Shown: one piece after another, positions 22,496-31,122 of the stretch
Layout of the letters: each line of letters starts with the position of its first letter
Position numbering within the stretch: the stretch's first letter is position 1
Source: Leptospiraceae bacterium
GTDB taxonomy: Bacteria > Spirochaetota > Leptospiria > Leptospirales > Leptospiraceae
DNA: 33,315 nucleotides
Assembly: GCA_025360185.1 (NCBI GenBank)
Contig: JANYCR010000193.1
Coordinates: 1-33,315, forward strand
Reading direction: 5' to 3'
Program-made: the position numbers and the translations under genes
The notes under the pieces: generated by a model
Told to the model about the DNA's origin: nothing
Database searches by the model: none
Seen by the model: only the letters and a program-made list of their open reading frames with translations

Positions 22496-24433
22496 ATGCC
22501 TCTGGTAAGAAAATGCATTATGCTTAGAAAAAATCTTTTTCCCTTTATTTCTTTAGTTTTAATACAAATTCCATTCATTTTATTTAGCTTATATTTTTTA
22601 TTACAAGAATTTCGAGCCATTTGCCCAAACCAAGATTTTTTGAGCTGGGATGCTGATCTGAGGTTTATTAAAACTTTGCGAATGATGGACTATATACGAA
22701 GTTTAGATTTTTTTTCTTTCTTATTTCAGATTCTTGATTCACCAACTTGGCCTATTTTACGCAATCTAGTACAGATTTTAGTATTTATGCTCATTGGTGC
22801 ATCTACCTATGCAGATGTTTTGATTACTTTTATAACATTTATAATTCTAATTGGACTTATTTTACACATATTGTATTATTTAACAGACAAGCATTGGTCG
22901 GTTGGGCTTCTTTTTATTCCGATCTGGACTATGCTTTTTCTTTCTCCACCAATTCTCGTCTATACTTTCTCGGCAATGCTTGAGATACAAGGCGCTTTAT
23001 TTTTTCTGGCAAGTATATACTATTCGGTATTGTTTTACCGAGAGCCAAGCTCAAATCCAAACAGATGGATTCTTATTAAATTTTCTCTCAGCGTATTTGC
23101 CCTTTTTCAGACAAAATATCCTTATGGATATTTATTTTTACTAGGGACATTGGCAATTCATGCTACACTCTATTTCGAAGAGGTCATTCTCTTTTTTACT
23201 CGCTACATTGCTTATTTGACTTATGAAATAAAAAAGCAATACCGTCTACTAGCGATTATTCTCCTAGTGTTTATGTATGTCCTGATTCCTGAATCGATTC
23301 TAAAAGGAAAATCAAAGACATATATAAAATATATCATAATTCTCTTAGCTTCATTTGATTTTTACCTTTACTTATTCAGGCAAACACGCGAGTTATCTAA
23401 TTTAAAATTTCAGCGGCTAACGAATATTTTTCAGTGGGTTATATTACCTATTGTAGTTTTTGTTCTAATTCATCCGGATCGGTTTTCTAGTTCTAGTAGC
23501 ACTCTTGCTCATGTCCAATCAGAAGGACATATGGTAGGCGAGGTTGTAGAAAAAAATCTAGATTATTATCTTGTTTTTCTAAAAGCAATTACAAACCATT
23601 CTTTCTTTCCTGAATGGATAGGAATAATACTATTAGCCACTATGTTTATTTCTGTCGTATACGGATATTTTATTTATTACAAAGAAAACAAATTGGAAAA
23701 TTATTTTTTATTTTCTGTATTTTCAGTTGCCACTATTTTGATTCTTACTTTTTTTACTCCAAATCACCAGGCGCGTCATATTTATCACCTATTACCCGCT
23801 CTAGCAGTTGGAGTCATGCTTTTCCTAAATGAATTTCGTTTACGTTACCAAGCAGTGTTTTACTGTGTTTTTATTTTACTTTGCCTAATGATACTTATCC
23901 CCTTTTATTCTAAATTCAATTCTAAGTTTTCAGGGGAAAATGTTTGTTATACGGGAAAGAATAAGGATGATTTTTTTACTCCGAGAGAAGTGGAAAGACT
24001 TTTTAAAAATCTATCTGAGAATACTATCTTTTTTAATTTCCTAAATCCAAATCATGTGAATAAAGCTGATACCGAACTCGTTCTTACTAAGATTGCTTTT
24101 GAAAATAAAAAAAAGATTTTGATTAACCCCAAGAATTTTAAATCTAATCCCAGGGACGAAGGGTATAATGAAGTATACCTCGTTGCTGATACTTGTGAAA
24201 AGGAATATCTTCCTGAAACATGGTTTAAGAATTTGCATCCTGCTGTGAAATTAAAAAAGCTAGAAGATCCGAAGCTATCTATTACCTATGAAGTAGCGAC
24301 TAAGGGCAAACCATTTATACTTGCACCACCTTATCCTGCAAAGAATTTGCTAGATAGAAAGATTTACAAAGATCCAAAGTTTTCTACGGGAAATGGTTGT
24401 TTACAGACGATTCGATTTACAATTTTACCTTGA
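22496..24433 (+). CDS. Multi-pass membrane protein, GT-C glycosyltransferase-like
   Basis: About 645 residues with ten or more hydrophobic segments, then a soluble C-terminal part of ~170 residues. After the first membrane segment comes SWDADLRFIKTLRMMDYIR, an acidic loop placed as in GT-C (ArnT/PMT-like) glycosyltransferases. The TM layout and the late FFTPNHQARHIYHLLPALAVG fit the same class. This is a resemblance, not a motif-level identification. The start is unclear: the frame opens at a TTG (22481), with ATGs at 22496 and 22520. The third, MLRKNLFPFISLVL, also looks like a natural start. It overlaps the convergent channel gene by nine bases at the stops. An envelope-sugar role is inferred. 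Confidence 0.6.
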   Translation: MPLVRKCIMLRKNLFPFISLVLIQIPFILFSLYFLLQEFRAICPNQDFLSWDADLRFIKTLRMMDYIRSLDFFSFLFQILDSPTWPILRNLVQILVFMLIGASTYADVLITFITFIILIGLILHILYYLTDKHWSVGLLFIPIWTMLFLSPPILVYTFSAMLEIQGALFFLASIYYSVLFYREPSSNPNRWILIKFSLSVFALFQTKYPYGYLFLLGTLAIHATLYFEEVILFFTRYIAYLTYEIKKQYRLLAIILLVFMYVLIPESILKGKSKTYIKYIIILLASFDFYLYLFRQTRELSNLKFQRLTNIFQWVILPIVVFVLIHPDRFSSSSSTLAHVQSEGHMVGEVVEKNLDYYLVFLKAITNHSFFPEWIGIILLATMFISVVYGYFIYYKENKLENYFLFSVFSVATILILTFFTPNHQARHIYHLLPALAVGVMLFLNEFRLRYQAVFYCVFILLCLMILIPFYSKFNSKFSGENVCYTGKNKDDFFTPREVERLFKNLSENTIFFNFLNPNHVNKADTELVLTKIAFENKKKILINPKNFKSNPRDEGYNEVYLVADTCEKEYLPETWFKNLHPAVKLKKLEDPKLSITYEVATKGKPFILAPPYPAKNLLDRKIYKDPKFSTGNGCLQTIRFTILP

Positions 24434-25747
24434 TTTATTATGGTGTTCCCGTTCCTTGATGAGCTTATCTATATGAGCGGCAAAGTCCGGATAATGGAGA
24501 ATAATCGACATAAATGTATCTTTATCTAGATAATAAAGATCACAATAATCGAGTGCGCGGATACTAGCCGTGCGAGGCGTATCCATAAAAAGAGCAATTT
24601 CACCAAAGAAACTACCTTCGGATAACACACCGTAGCTGGTGATTCCATCTTCTGCTAAAATTTCAACTTGTCCCTTGCTGATAAAATAGAGATGATGTCC
24701 AGTATCACCTTTTTTAAAAATATAATCGCCTCTCATATAAACAACGGGCACAAGGTTTAAAATGATTTTAGAAATTAGATCATCGCTTGCACTTTTTAAG
24801 ATTGGAACTTTTCTAACTAGATCACTGTTTAGATAAATGCTTACTTTCATTCGTAGAGAAGGGGGTAGCTCACGCAGGATTTGATTTTCATCGTACCCTT
24901 TTCTATTCTTCCAGATATAATCGTAATAATCCAAAATAGCTTTTTGCATTTCGGCTGGAATTTTTTTATATTTCATGAACGTGTTGATCTTTTGAATTTT
25001 ATCTACAAATTGTGTTCGAATGATATCGGAATTTGCTAGTATTGTAGCGATATTAGCCACAAGGTAACCATAAGCACCTGCACCTACTAGCATGATACAC
25101 ATTGTATAAATAGTTTGAACGTTAGTTACGGGGGTTATATCTCCGTAGCCGATAGTCGTGAGAGTTGTGACAGACCAGTAGATGGCTCGAATGTATCTAG
25201 TCAATGTATCGGGGTCTGTCACAGCGCCAGCGCTGCCATCAATTATTATCCAACCACATGCAGTCCAGTGTGCGAAGATACTAATCCAATAAATCAAAAA
25301 ACCCAAGCGCATAAAGCTAGTGCTATCAAATTCATGCATTCCCCAGGTTCTTTTGAAGTGGATACTGCTTGTTAGCTTTATGATTCGCAAGAATCTGAAT
25401 ACGCATAGAAATAGTAAATCTTTAGAGACGATTCCATATTCAATGAATAGTTCGAGGGGGAGAATTGAAAGTATATCTAGGATAAACCAACTTCCTAAAT
25501 ATCTTTTAGCGATACTTAACGGATCTGTGATTTGAATTTCATTTTTAAAATAAGCAGTTCTGAAATTAAGAAGTAAATCTACAAAAAAAGCGACAGATAT
25601 AAAAATCTCAAAGAAAAAGAAAAATCCTGTCTGGGTATACGGAAACAAAATCCAAAAAGGAATATCGACCGAGCAGTAAGTCGCTAAGAGAAATATAAAC
25701 AAATCCCAAAAGCGCTTAAATTTATTTTCAACTGAAAAAACTTTCAT
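24425..25747 (-). CDS. Cyclic-nucleotide-gated potassium channel (SthK-like)
   Basis: A 440-residue six-transmembrane channel. S1-S4 span about residues 15-135, and the S4-like helix FRFLRIIKL has few charges. The pore loop has the potassium filter TTIGYGD (197-203). S6 is MCIMLVGAGAYGYLVANIATIL. A helical C-linker follows (FMKYKKIPAEMQKAILDYYDY), then a cyclic-nucleotide-binding domain at ~310-430 with EGSFFGEIALFMDTPRTASIRA. The glutamate and the arginine-threonine pair of the phosphate-binding cassette are intact, so cAMP or cGMP binding is expected. This is the layout of the spirochaete channel SthK. It is two bases after coaB, likely in the rluD-type/coaB/channel operon. Confidence 0.92.
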   Translation of the reverse strand: MKVFSVENKFKRFWDLFIFLLATYCSVDIPFWILFPYTQTGFFFFFEIFISVAFFVDLLLNFRTAYFKNEIQITDPLSIAKRYLGSWFILDILSILPLELFIEYGIVSKDLLFLCVFRFLRIIKLTSSIHFKRTWGMHEFDSTSFMRLGFLIYWISIFAHWTACGWIIIDGSAGAVTDPDTLTRYIRAIYWSVTTLTTIGYGDITPVTNVQTIYTMCIMLVGAGAYGYLVANIATILANSDIIRTQFVDKIQKINTFMKYKKIPAEMQKAILDYYDYIWKNRKGYDENQILRELPPSLRMKVSIYLNSDLVRKVPILKSASDDLISKIILNLVPVVYMRGDYIFKKGDTGHHLYFISKGQVEILAEDGITSYGVLSEGSFFGEIALFMDTPRTASIRALDYCDLYYLDKDTFMSIILHYPDFAAHIDKLIKEREHHNKSR

Positions 25748-25749
25748 AG

Positions 25750-26424
25750 TTAAGCGTGCTCTTTTAAAAAATCACTGATTCCTTTTGCTAAAATTTCTTT
25801 TGGTTGATTGTTTATTTCTTTTATCATTCCATCTTTAGAAAAAATTCGAATACTCGAATCTACTTCTCCAAATCCAGTATTCGATTTACCAACGTAATTT
25901 CCAATGATAAATTTTAAACCCTTGCGCTCTAATTTACCAAGTGCGTGCTCTTCTAATTTTTCTGTCTCAGCGGCAAATCCTATTAATACGCTAGAGTCAT
26001 ATTTTTTATCTTTCAAACTTGCATTTAGTGCCATTAGTATATCTGGATTTTTTTCAAGCTCTATCATGAGTCCAACGGTTGTTTCTTTTTTGATTTTATT
26101 TTCGGCTATCATGATTGGTCGAAAGTCTGCCGGAGCGGCAGCCATGATGACTAACGTATCATTTTCTAATTCAGCAACGATGGCGTCTCTTAATGCAATT
26201 GTAGTTTCCGCATAAACGTTCTTTGCTCCTTCTACGTTTGCATATTTATCAGAAACATTTCCGTGAACATAAACTACATTTGGAATCCAAGATAGAATTT
26301 CTTTTGCTATATGAAATCCCATTTTACCCGAAGACGCATTTGAAATATAGCGAACTGGATCTATCCATTCTCTGGTTGGTCCTGAAGAAATAATTGCTTT
26401 TTTAAATCGGGTGTTAGCTTTCAT
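25750..26424 (-). CDS. coaB: Phosphopantothenate-cysteine ligase domain protein (CoaB)
   Basis: A 224-residue stand-alone CoaB-type domain. CoaB joins cysteine to 4'-phosphopantothenate using a nucleotide triphosphate in coenzyme A synthesis. The motifs are AIISSGPTREWIDPVRYISNASSGKMG (near 9-35), VIMAAAPADFRP, NKIKKE, ELEKNPDIL and GFAAETEKL. The usual bifunctional CoaBC has a ~180-residue CoaC decarboxylase in front, which is absent here. CoaC must be encoded elsewhere or replaced. The usual ANDV loop reads IIGNYVG, so nucleotide contacts may differ slightly. It is six bases after the pseudouridine synthase gene and two before the channel gene. Confidence 0.85.
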   Translation of the reverse strand: MKANTRFKKAIISSGPTREWIDPVRYISNASSGKMGFHIAKEILSWIPNVVYVHGNVSDKYANVEGAKNVYAETTIALRDAIVAELENDTLVIMAAAPADFRPIMIAENKIKKETTVGLMIELEKNPDILMALNASLKDKKYDSSVLIGFAAETEKLEEHALGKLERKGLKFIIGNYVGKSNTGFGEVDSSIRIFSKDGMIKEINNQPKEILAKGISDFLKEHA

Positions 26425-26430
26425 ACTTTT

Positions 26431-27366
26431 CTACCTAAACTCAGCCTCTGCTTCGAAGCGTGTAAACCTCTCAGGAAAGGGAAGTGTAAATTCGATCGTC
26501 CTACGTTTGAAAGGATGTTTGAACTTAATAGATTGAGAAAAAAGTAAAAGCCCATAGGAAGAGAATTCATTTCCAGTGCGCGAATACAGCATATCACCCA
26601 CAACGGGACAACCCATGTTTTGAAAGTGGACACGGATTTGATGCGTGCGTCCTGTTTCGATTTTGATTTCGGCAAGAGAAAAATTTCGGCTCTTGCGAGA
26701 AGAAATGGATTTGATTATTTTGTAAGTGGTGATTGCTTTACGTCCGTCTTTACGAACGCACATTTTGAGTCGCTCTGTCGGATGACGTCCAAGGGGTAAT
26801 TCTATTCTACCCTCTGGAAGCTGTGGAGTTTGTACAAGCCACGCATAATAGGTCTTTTCCACTTCTCTTTTCTGAAACATGCTAGAGAGTTTTATATGTG
26901 CCTTATCGGTCTTTGCGATAATCATAAGACCTGATGTTGGCTTATCTAGTCTATGAACTATGCCGGGACGAATTTCTCCGCCTATTTGGGAAAGATTTTT
27001 GAAGTAGTAGAGGAGTCCGTTAACAAGACTTGGTGAATCATCTCCGGGACCACCGTGGGAGGCTATGCCGGGTGGTTTGTTGATAATTACAAATTCCTCT
27101 TCTTCATAGATGATCTCGATTGGCATTTCTATCGGATCTAAGTTTAGTTTAGGCTTGGGTGGAATTGTGATTTCGAAAATTTCCCCTGACTTTACTCTAA
27201 AATTTGGCTTTAGCTTTGATTTTGGGTTTGAGGTACATAGAATATGTCCGTTTTTGATCCACTTTTGGATGGAGGTTCTGGATATATCGTCTCCTGTGGA
27301 TTGTGCGAGGAATTGGTCTAGGCGGAAGTCGTTTTGGTCTTCCTGAACGTTTGCGGTTATTATCAT
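26431..27366 (-). CDS. RluA/RluD-family pseudouridine synthase
   Basis: A 311-residue RNA-modifying enzyme. An N-terminal S4 RNA-binding domain occupies ~10-70 (RLDQFLAQSTG...SRTSIQKWIKNGHI). The catalytic domain has IINKPPGIASHGG, then GIVHRLDKPTSGL with catalytic D141, and later KTYYAWLV, LGRHPTERLKM, ETGRTHQIRVHFQNMGCPVVGD. This places it in the RluA/RluD group that converts uridine to pseudouridine in 23S rRNA; which position is not decided by sequence. It opens the operon with coaB and the channel gene and is divergent from the Loa22-like lipoprotein gene. Confidence 0.92.
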   Translation of the reverse strand: MIITANVQEDQNDFRLDQFLAQSTGDDISRTSIQKWIKNGHILCTSNPKSKLKPNFRVKSGEIFEITIPPKPKLNLDPIEMPIEIIYEEEEFVIINKPPGIASHGGPGDDSPSLVNGLLYYFKNLSQIGGEIRPGIVHRLDKPTSGLMIIAKTDKAHIKLSSMFQKREVEKTYYAWLVQTPQLPEGRIELPLGRHPTERLKMCVRKDGRKAITTYKIIKSISSRKSRNFSLAEIKIETGRTHQIRVHFQNMGCPVVGDMLYSRTGNEFSSYGLLLFSQSIKFKHPFKRRTIEFTLPFPERFTRFEAEAEFR

Positions 27367-27375
27367 GAAATTTCG

Positions 27376-27403
27376 TTTACAGTATTAAAAATGGTTTTAA
27401 AAT
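27376..27403 (+). promoter_or_regulatory. Candidate promoter for the Loa22-like lipoprotein
   Basis: TTTACA (five of six) and TAAAAT (five of six) are separated by 16 bases, 62 bases before the ATG at 27466. The region is so AT-rich that other -10 choices exist. An AAAGGAAG ribosome site follows near 27449-27456. Confidence 0.4.
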
Positions 27404-27465
27404 AAAATATATATTTCTATTGTGGTAATATTCAAAATTCATTATTAGAAAGGAAGCATTTATTT

Positions 27466-28191
27466 ATGAATAGACAATTTATTAAAACTGCCCTGGTAAT
27501 TGGGATTGTATCTACTTCGTTAGCATTTTGTGGTTCTAATGACAAGAAAGCATCTCCTGATCCTTCTAAAGACACTAAGCCTGTTGAAGATAGCAAAGCT
27601 ACTGACAGATCAGCTACTGAAGAGCCAAAAGACGTTAAACCTGTTGATACCAAAGATGCTAAAGATGCAACTTCTGGAAAACGTGATTTAACTAATCCTG
27701 GTGCTGAGTTATTTGCTCAATTGAACGAATCTCTTAAATCTGCTCGTTACCCTGATGGCAAGGCTATTGAAGGGTTTGCCTACAAAAAGTGGGAAATCCC
27801 TAATAAGAAAGATTTTATTAAGTGGATAAAAGAATCTGGAGCTGTATTAAAGAAAGGTCTAGATGAACTTCCTGCTATTTATACATTAGAAATCGCAGGT
27901 CACACAGATACAGTTGGTCCAGAAACTCCAGAAGGTGCAAAGAAAGGAAATATGTTCTACTCTGAGCAAAGAGCAAAAGAAGTAAAACAAGCTCTTGTAA
28001 AACTCGGATTTCCTGAAAAAAGAATCTCTACTAAAGCAATGGGATCTTCTAATCCTATTCCTGGCATTGCAGGAGAAAGTGCTCAAAACAGACGTGTGAC
28101 TTTTCAATTCCTAATGAGCGAGCCTGAAATGATGAAAGATTCTTCTTCTGATAGCTCTGCTCCAAAAACTGATAAGGATATGTCTAAGTAA
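27466..28191 (+). CDS. OmpA-like lipoprotein, Loa22-like
   Basis: A 241-residue outer-membrane lipoprotein. The signal peptide ends STSLAFC, giving lipidation at Cys22; the lipobox LAFC is loose, as is common in spirochaetes. A low-complexity lysine/aspartate linker (~25-75) leads to an OmpA peptidoglycan-binding domain. Its parts are YTLEIAGHTDTVGPETPEG, MFYSEQRAKEVKQALVKLGFPEKRI and QNRRVTFQF. The aspartate of GHTD and the arginine of NRRV fit the usual diaminopimelate-binding pair. Loa22 of pathogenic Leptospira has this order, but the name is by resemblance. The C-terminus has a further acidic/serine tail. A strong promoter candidate and ribosome site suggest high expression. Confidence 0.88.
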   Translation: MNRQFIKTALVIGIVSTSLAFCGSNDKKASPDPSKDTKPVEDSKATDRSATEEPKDVKPVDTKDAKDATSGKRDLTNPGAELFAQLNESLKSARYPDGKAIEGFAYKKWEIPNKKDFIKWIKESGAVLKKGLDELPAIYTLEIAGHTDTVGPETPEGAKKGNMFYSEQRAKEVKQALVKLGFPEKRISTKAMGSSNPIPGIAGESAQNRRVTFQFLMSEPEMMKDSSSDSSAPKTDKDMSK

Positions 28192-28217
28192 TTGTATTTC
28201 TGTTACTTATAAATCCC

Positions 28218-28257
28218 TTCGACTCCGCTCAGGGATCGATCCTTGAGTGAAGTCGAA
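28218..28257. repeat. Abutting 20-bp inverted repeat (terminator- or REP-like)
   Basis: TTCGACTCCGCTCAGGGATC is followed directly by GATCCTTGAGTGAAGTCGAA. The two arms are complementary at 17 of 20 positions, with the remaining pairs compatible with wobble or mismatch. It lies 27 bases after the lipoprotein stop. It may end that transcript, or be a dispersed palindromic repeat of the CTTCGACT type seen in many genomes. Confidence 0.7.
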
Positions 28258-28273
28258 CGATAGTTATTAATCC

Positions 28274-28621
28274 ATGAAAATCTACGAATACAAAGGCTGT
28301 TCTACTTGTAGGAATGCGCTTAAATTTTTAGATTCAAAAAAAGTCCTGTATTCAAAAATTCCTATCCGAGAAACACCCCCCTCTATCGCAGAGCTAAAAA
28401 AAGCTTTGAAATTCCTAAACGGAGATAGTAACAAATTATTCAATACATCTGGTCAGGATTATAAAGCCTTAAACCTAAAAGAAAAATTAGGGGCTATGAC
28501 GGATGATGATAAGCTTAAGTTGTTAAATTCTAATGGGAATCTTGTAAAAAGACCTTTTGTGATTACTAATGATTTTGTGCTAGTCGGCTTTAAAGAAGAC
28601 GATTGGAAAAAAGTGTTTTAG
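28274..28621 (+). CDS. ArsC/Spx-family thioredoxin-fold protein
   Basis: A 115-residue thioredoxin-fold protein starting MKIYEYKGCSTCRNALKFL, with C9-S-T-C12. The rest follows the ArsC/Spx/YffB family: IPIRETPPSIAELKKAL, LFNTSGQDYKALNLKEK, and LVKRPFVITNDFVLVGFKEDDW with the arginine of the RP motif. The two-cysteine CxxC is more typical of Spx/YffB-like members than of classic arsenate reductase, which uses one N-terminal cysteine. Thiol-disulphide chemistry is likely; arsenate reduction is not established. It lies alone downstream of the inverted repeat and converges with the YrdC-like gene nine bases on. Confidence 0.82.
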   Translation: MKIYEYKGCSTCRNALKFLDSKKVLYSKIPIRETPPSIAELKKALKFLNGDSNKLFNTSGQDYKALNLKEKLGAMTDDDKLKLLNSNGNLVKRPFVITNDFVLVGFKEDDWKKVF

Positions 28622-28630
28622 ACTGACATA

Positions 28631-29239
28631 TTAGATTCTTTCGAATCCTTTTCCTTCTCTTAGAACTTCCATTTCATCGCTCGTAAAATCGAGAATCGTA
28701 GATGTTTCCACCTTTGCAATTCCCCCATCAATAATTGCATCCACCTGATTTCCAAATAAATCTTCTAGATCATTTATATCTGTGAGATATTCATCCCCAG
28801 TAAAAACGGAGGTGCAAGTAAGTGTTCCTTCATGGACTTTTAATAATTCTTGTAGAAAAATACTTTCAGGAATACGAATTCCTATTGTCTTAGCCTTTGG
28901 ATTTACTACTGCCCATCGGGGTATATTTCGATTAGCCCTTAAAATAAAAGTAAAAGGTCCCGGTGTAATTCGTTTCATTAATTTGAATGCTTCATTCGGA
29001 AGAGTCTCTACATATTCAGACGCAGTAGAAATATCTGGACAGAGTATAGAAAGAGGTTTATTTTTATCTGAATGCTTTAATTCGTGTAACTTTTCGATTC
29101 CTTTTTTTGATCTGGAGTCTGCTATGATTGCGTAAACTGTATCCGTTGGAAAAATGTATACAGCCCCATTTTTTAAATTCTCCGAAATGGTTTTTAGCGT
29201 TCTAATTTCTGGGTTCTTTGGGTGTAGATTAAGTATCAT
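28631..29239 (-). CDS. YrdC/YciO/Sua5-family protein (threonylcarbamoyl-AMP synthase-like)
   Basis: The frame reaches a Met at 29263, but the Met at 29239 has GAAG nine bases upstream and starts MILNLHPKNPEI, as YciO-type proteins do. It is therefore preferred. The ~202-residue protein has GAVYIFPTDTVYAIIADSRSKKGIEKL, KHSDKNKPLSIL, MKRITPGPFTFILRAN, KTIGIRIPES and TSTILDF. TsaC/Sua5 members make threonylcarbamoyl-AMP for the t6A37 tRNA modification, using a KxR...SxN signature. Here the motif region reads KHSDKNKPLSI, closer to YciO paralogues, whose role is less certain. It is the last gene of a three-gene minus-strand group. Confidence 0.85.
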   Translation of the reverse strand: MILNLHPKNPEIRTLKTISENLKNGAVYIFPTDTVYAIIADSRSKKGIEKLHELKHSDKNKPLSILCPDISTASEYVETLPNEAFKLMKRITPGPFTFILRANRNIPRWAVVNPKAKTIGIRIPESIFLQELLKVHEGTLTCTSVFTGDEYLTDINDLEDLFGNQVDAIIDGGIAKVETSTILDFTSDEMEVLREGKGFERI

Positions 29240-29265
29240 TGCTATTGTCTTCGAATAAAACATCG

Positions 29266-29520
29266 CTATTTACGCTCAAGTTCTAACTTAAGGTCTAAGG
29301 GGTTACATGCTGTATGGCGTCCCTTGTAGCTATCGAGCATTTTATTATAATCGATCACCCCGTCATCATTAAATAAATCTCTACGAATATAATGCTCTCC
29401 ATTCTCGTAGTAGTTCCCGATCGTATCGCAGTCGTTGATATCGATATTGGTTTTTTTCTTATTACAATTAATTTGCATAAGAATAAAGCCAAATAAGAGG
29501 TAAAAGGCAAACGCTCGCAT
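29266..29520 (-). CDS. Small lipoprotein of unknown function
   Basis: An 84-residue protein with a signal ending FILMQINC, giving Cys19 for lipidation. The mature part has KKKTNIDINDCDTIGNYYENGEHYIRRDLFNDDGVIDYNKMLDSYKGRHTAC (seen in pieces) with two further cysteines. The DGVIDYNKM stretch resembles the start of an EF-hand-like or dockerin-like loop, but it is too short to claim. The ATG follows the stop of the interrupted gene by one base, so it is probably translationally coupled to it. Function unknown. Confidence 0.7.
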   Translation of the reverse strand: MRAFAFYLLFGFILMQINCNKKKTNIDINDCDTIGNYYENGEHYIRRDLFNDDGVIDYNKMLDSYKGRHTACNPLDLKLELERK

Positions 29521-29521
29521 A

Positions 29522-30517
29522 TTATTTTTTTGCTGGCTCTGGTGCTGGAGCCGGTGTAGTCTTTGCGTCCTTTACTTCTTTTGCATCTTTCTTAGGCTCG
29601 CTATTTGTTTTATCAACTTCTTTGTTTGTGTTTAGTTCACCGTATTTATTAGTAAGTCCTTTTTTAATTTGCTCTCTTTCTTTTTCTCTTTCTTTCTCTC
29701 GGACTGCAAATACTTGACCTAAAGAGTCATCATATTCTTTTAAATTCTCTTTGGGAATATAGTCATCATCTAGTAAAAGATTCTTACTGACTTTTTCTGC
29801 TAGTTTCAGATTTTTATTTTTATGTTTATTGATTGTGTAATAAATTTTAAATAAACTTTGCAATGCATTTTTTTGTTCGTAGAGGGCTTCGATATGATTC
29901 GACTTTGCAGTTAATATCTGTGCAGAAGTTGTAAATTCATTTGCAATAACAAGTTGTTTCTCAAGAACCGGATAAATATTATCGTCTGTGTCAGAATTTA
30001 CTTTTAAGTCAACAAGTTGAAAGGAGGCATCTGCTTAGAGCTTATTATAAGTATCCGCATATTTTTTTGAGAAGGCTTGCGCTTCAGTATTTAGATCAAT
30101 ATAGTTCTGCTCGAAAATTCTTCTGGAAGTAATATAATTTTTTTCTTGGAACTTGATACTTGCATCTACATAGTTTTTCATGATCGTGCTAAACTTAGGC
30201 TCTGCATCGTAATTCAAAAAGGAGCTTTTGAGTTTTTTCAAATGCCTCAAATTATTTCTTTTATAATCCGCAGAAACAATCTGTGGATCCACAGTAACAG
30301 TTCCTGTCTCCATCTTGAGAGGCTTACTTTCGTCTTTTTTCTCAGTTGGTGCTTTGGCTGGATCTGTTGCACTGGGTGCATTCTTCACATCTTTTACACT
30401 AACTTGACCGAATGAAGAAAGCGTGAAGCAGAAAAAACAAGGAATCAATGTGAGCGCACTCAATCGAAATGGATTATGGGATTTTATAAATGTAAAGAAT
30501 GGAGTATGCATTTTCAT
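29522..30517 (-). pseudogene. Exported coiled-coil protein gene interrupted by one in-frame TAA
   Basis: Two open frames (30517 to 30035, and 29863 to 29522) are in the same frame. The 57 codons between them (30034-29864) have no stop, so a single TAA at 30035-30037 splits a 331-codon gene. The first part has a signal peptide (SALTLIPCFFCFTLSSFGQ), a PA/K-rich linker and YKRNNLRHLKKLKSSFLNY. After the TAA come ADASFQLVDLKV, a helical part (VREKEREKEREQ) and a proline/alanine/lysine tail. The join (YADTYNKL-stop-ADASFQL) lies inside a helix, so one sense codon such as CAA, GAA or AAA is the likely ancestor. It may be a real nonsense mutation, a sequencing error or readthrough. Family not recognised. 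Confidence 0.8.
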
Positions 30518-30564
30518 AGTATACTTATTATCGACATTTTTATACTTTACGTAAGAGTGGACGG

Positions 30565-31122
30565 ATGTTAATTTTAAAGTCTGCGTCCCCTAGAAGACAG
30601 CAAATCTTAAAAGATCTAAAATTGAACTTTCAAGTGAGTCCTGCCCACGTAAATGAAGACTTGCAAGCTGAGGAGCCTCCCCTTTCTTATTTAAAAAGAG
30701 TTACTCTGGCAAAGCTTGAAATAGATAAGGCTGAAATGGAAAAAGTCTATATTTCGTCTGATACGATTGTCGTTTTAGAAAATGAAATTTTAGGAAAGCC
30801 AGCAGATTTTTATGAGGGTGCCAAAATTCTAACTAGGTTATCCGGAAAATCACACTCCGTTTATTCAGGGCTTGCAATTCTTAACCAAGGTAATACTATT
30901 TTTGACTACGATGAAACAACGGTAGAATTCAAGGCTTGGGATAAAAAAGAGATAGAGCAGTATTTGAATGAATATCGACCTTATGATAAAGCGGGGTCTT
31001 ATGGTATTCAGGACGAAAATGGACCTGTCTTAAAGTTTAAAGGATCATATTCAAATGTGCTGGGCTTTCCAATTAGAAAGTTTTATCAGCACTTCTTTAT
31101 GTGGAAGGAGTTTTTAAGCTAA
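30565..31122 (+). CDS. maf: Maf-family nucleotide pyrophosphatase
   Basis: A 185-residue cytoplasmic protein with all Maf motifs: LKSASPRRQQIL at the N-terminus, YISSDTIVVLE near 65, LGKPAD, LTRLSGKSHSVYSGLAI, and the C-terminal PYDKAGSYGIQDENG. Maf proteins hydrolyse non-canonical or pyrimidine nucleoside triphosphates to the monophosphates. The SGKSHSVYSG and DKAGSYGIQ patterns fit the dTTP/UTP-acting branch. It is divergent from the interrupted exported-protein gene, and its 3' end overlaps the small unknown gene by nine bases, tail to tail. Confidence 0.93.
   Translation: MLILKSASPRRQQILKDLKLNFQVSPAHVNEDLQAEEPPLSYLKRVTLAKLEIDKAEMEKVYISSDTIVVLENEILGKPADFYEGAKILTRLSGKSHSVYSGLAILNQGNTIFDYDETTVEFKAWDKKEIEQYLNEYRPYDKAGSYGIQDENGPVLKFKGSYSNVLGFPIRKFYQHFFMWKEFLS

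Noticed and set aside
28782-29135. 117-residue plus-strand open frame
   Set aside because: Antisense shadow of the YrdC/YciO gene, with no ribosome site or recognisable family.
29522-29863. Separate 113-residue gene starting at a TTG
   Set aside because: The frame runs on upstream without a stop to the TAA at 30035-30037, so it is better read as the 3' part of the interrupted gene.
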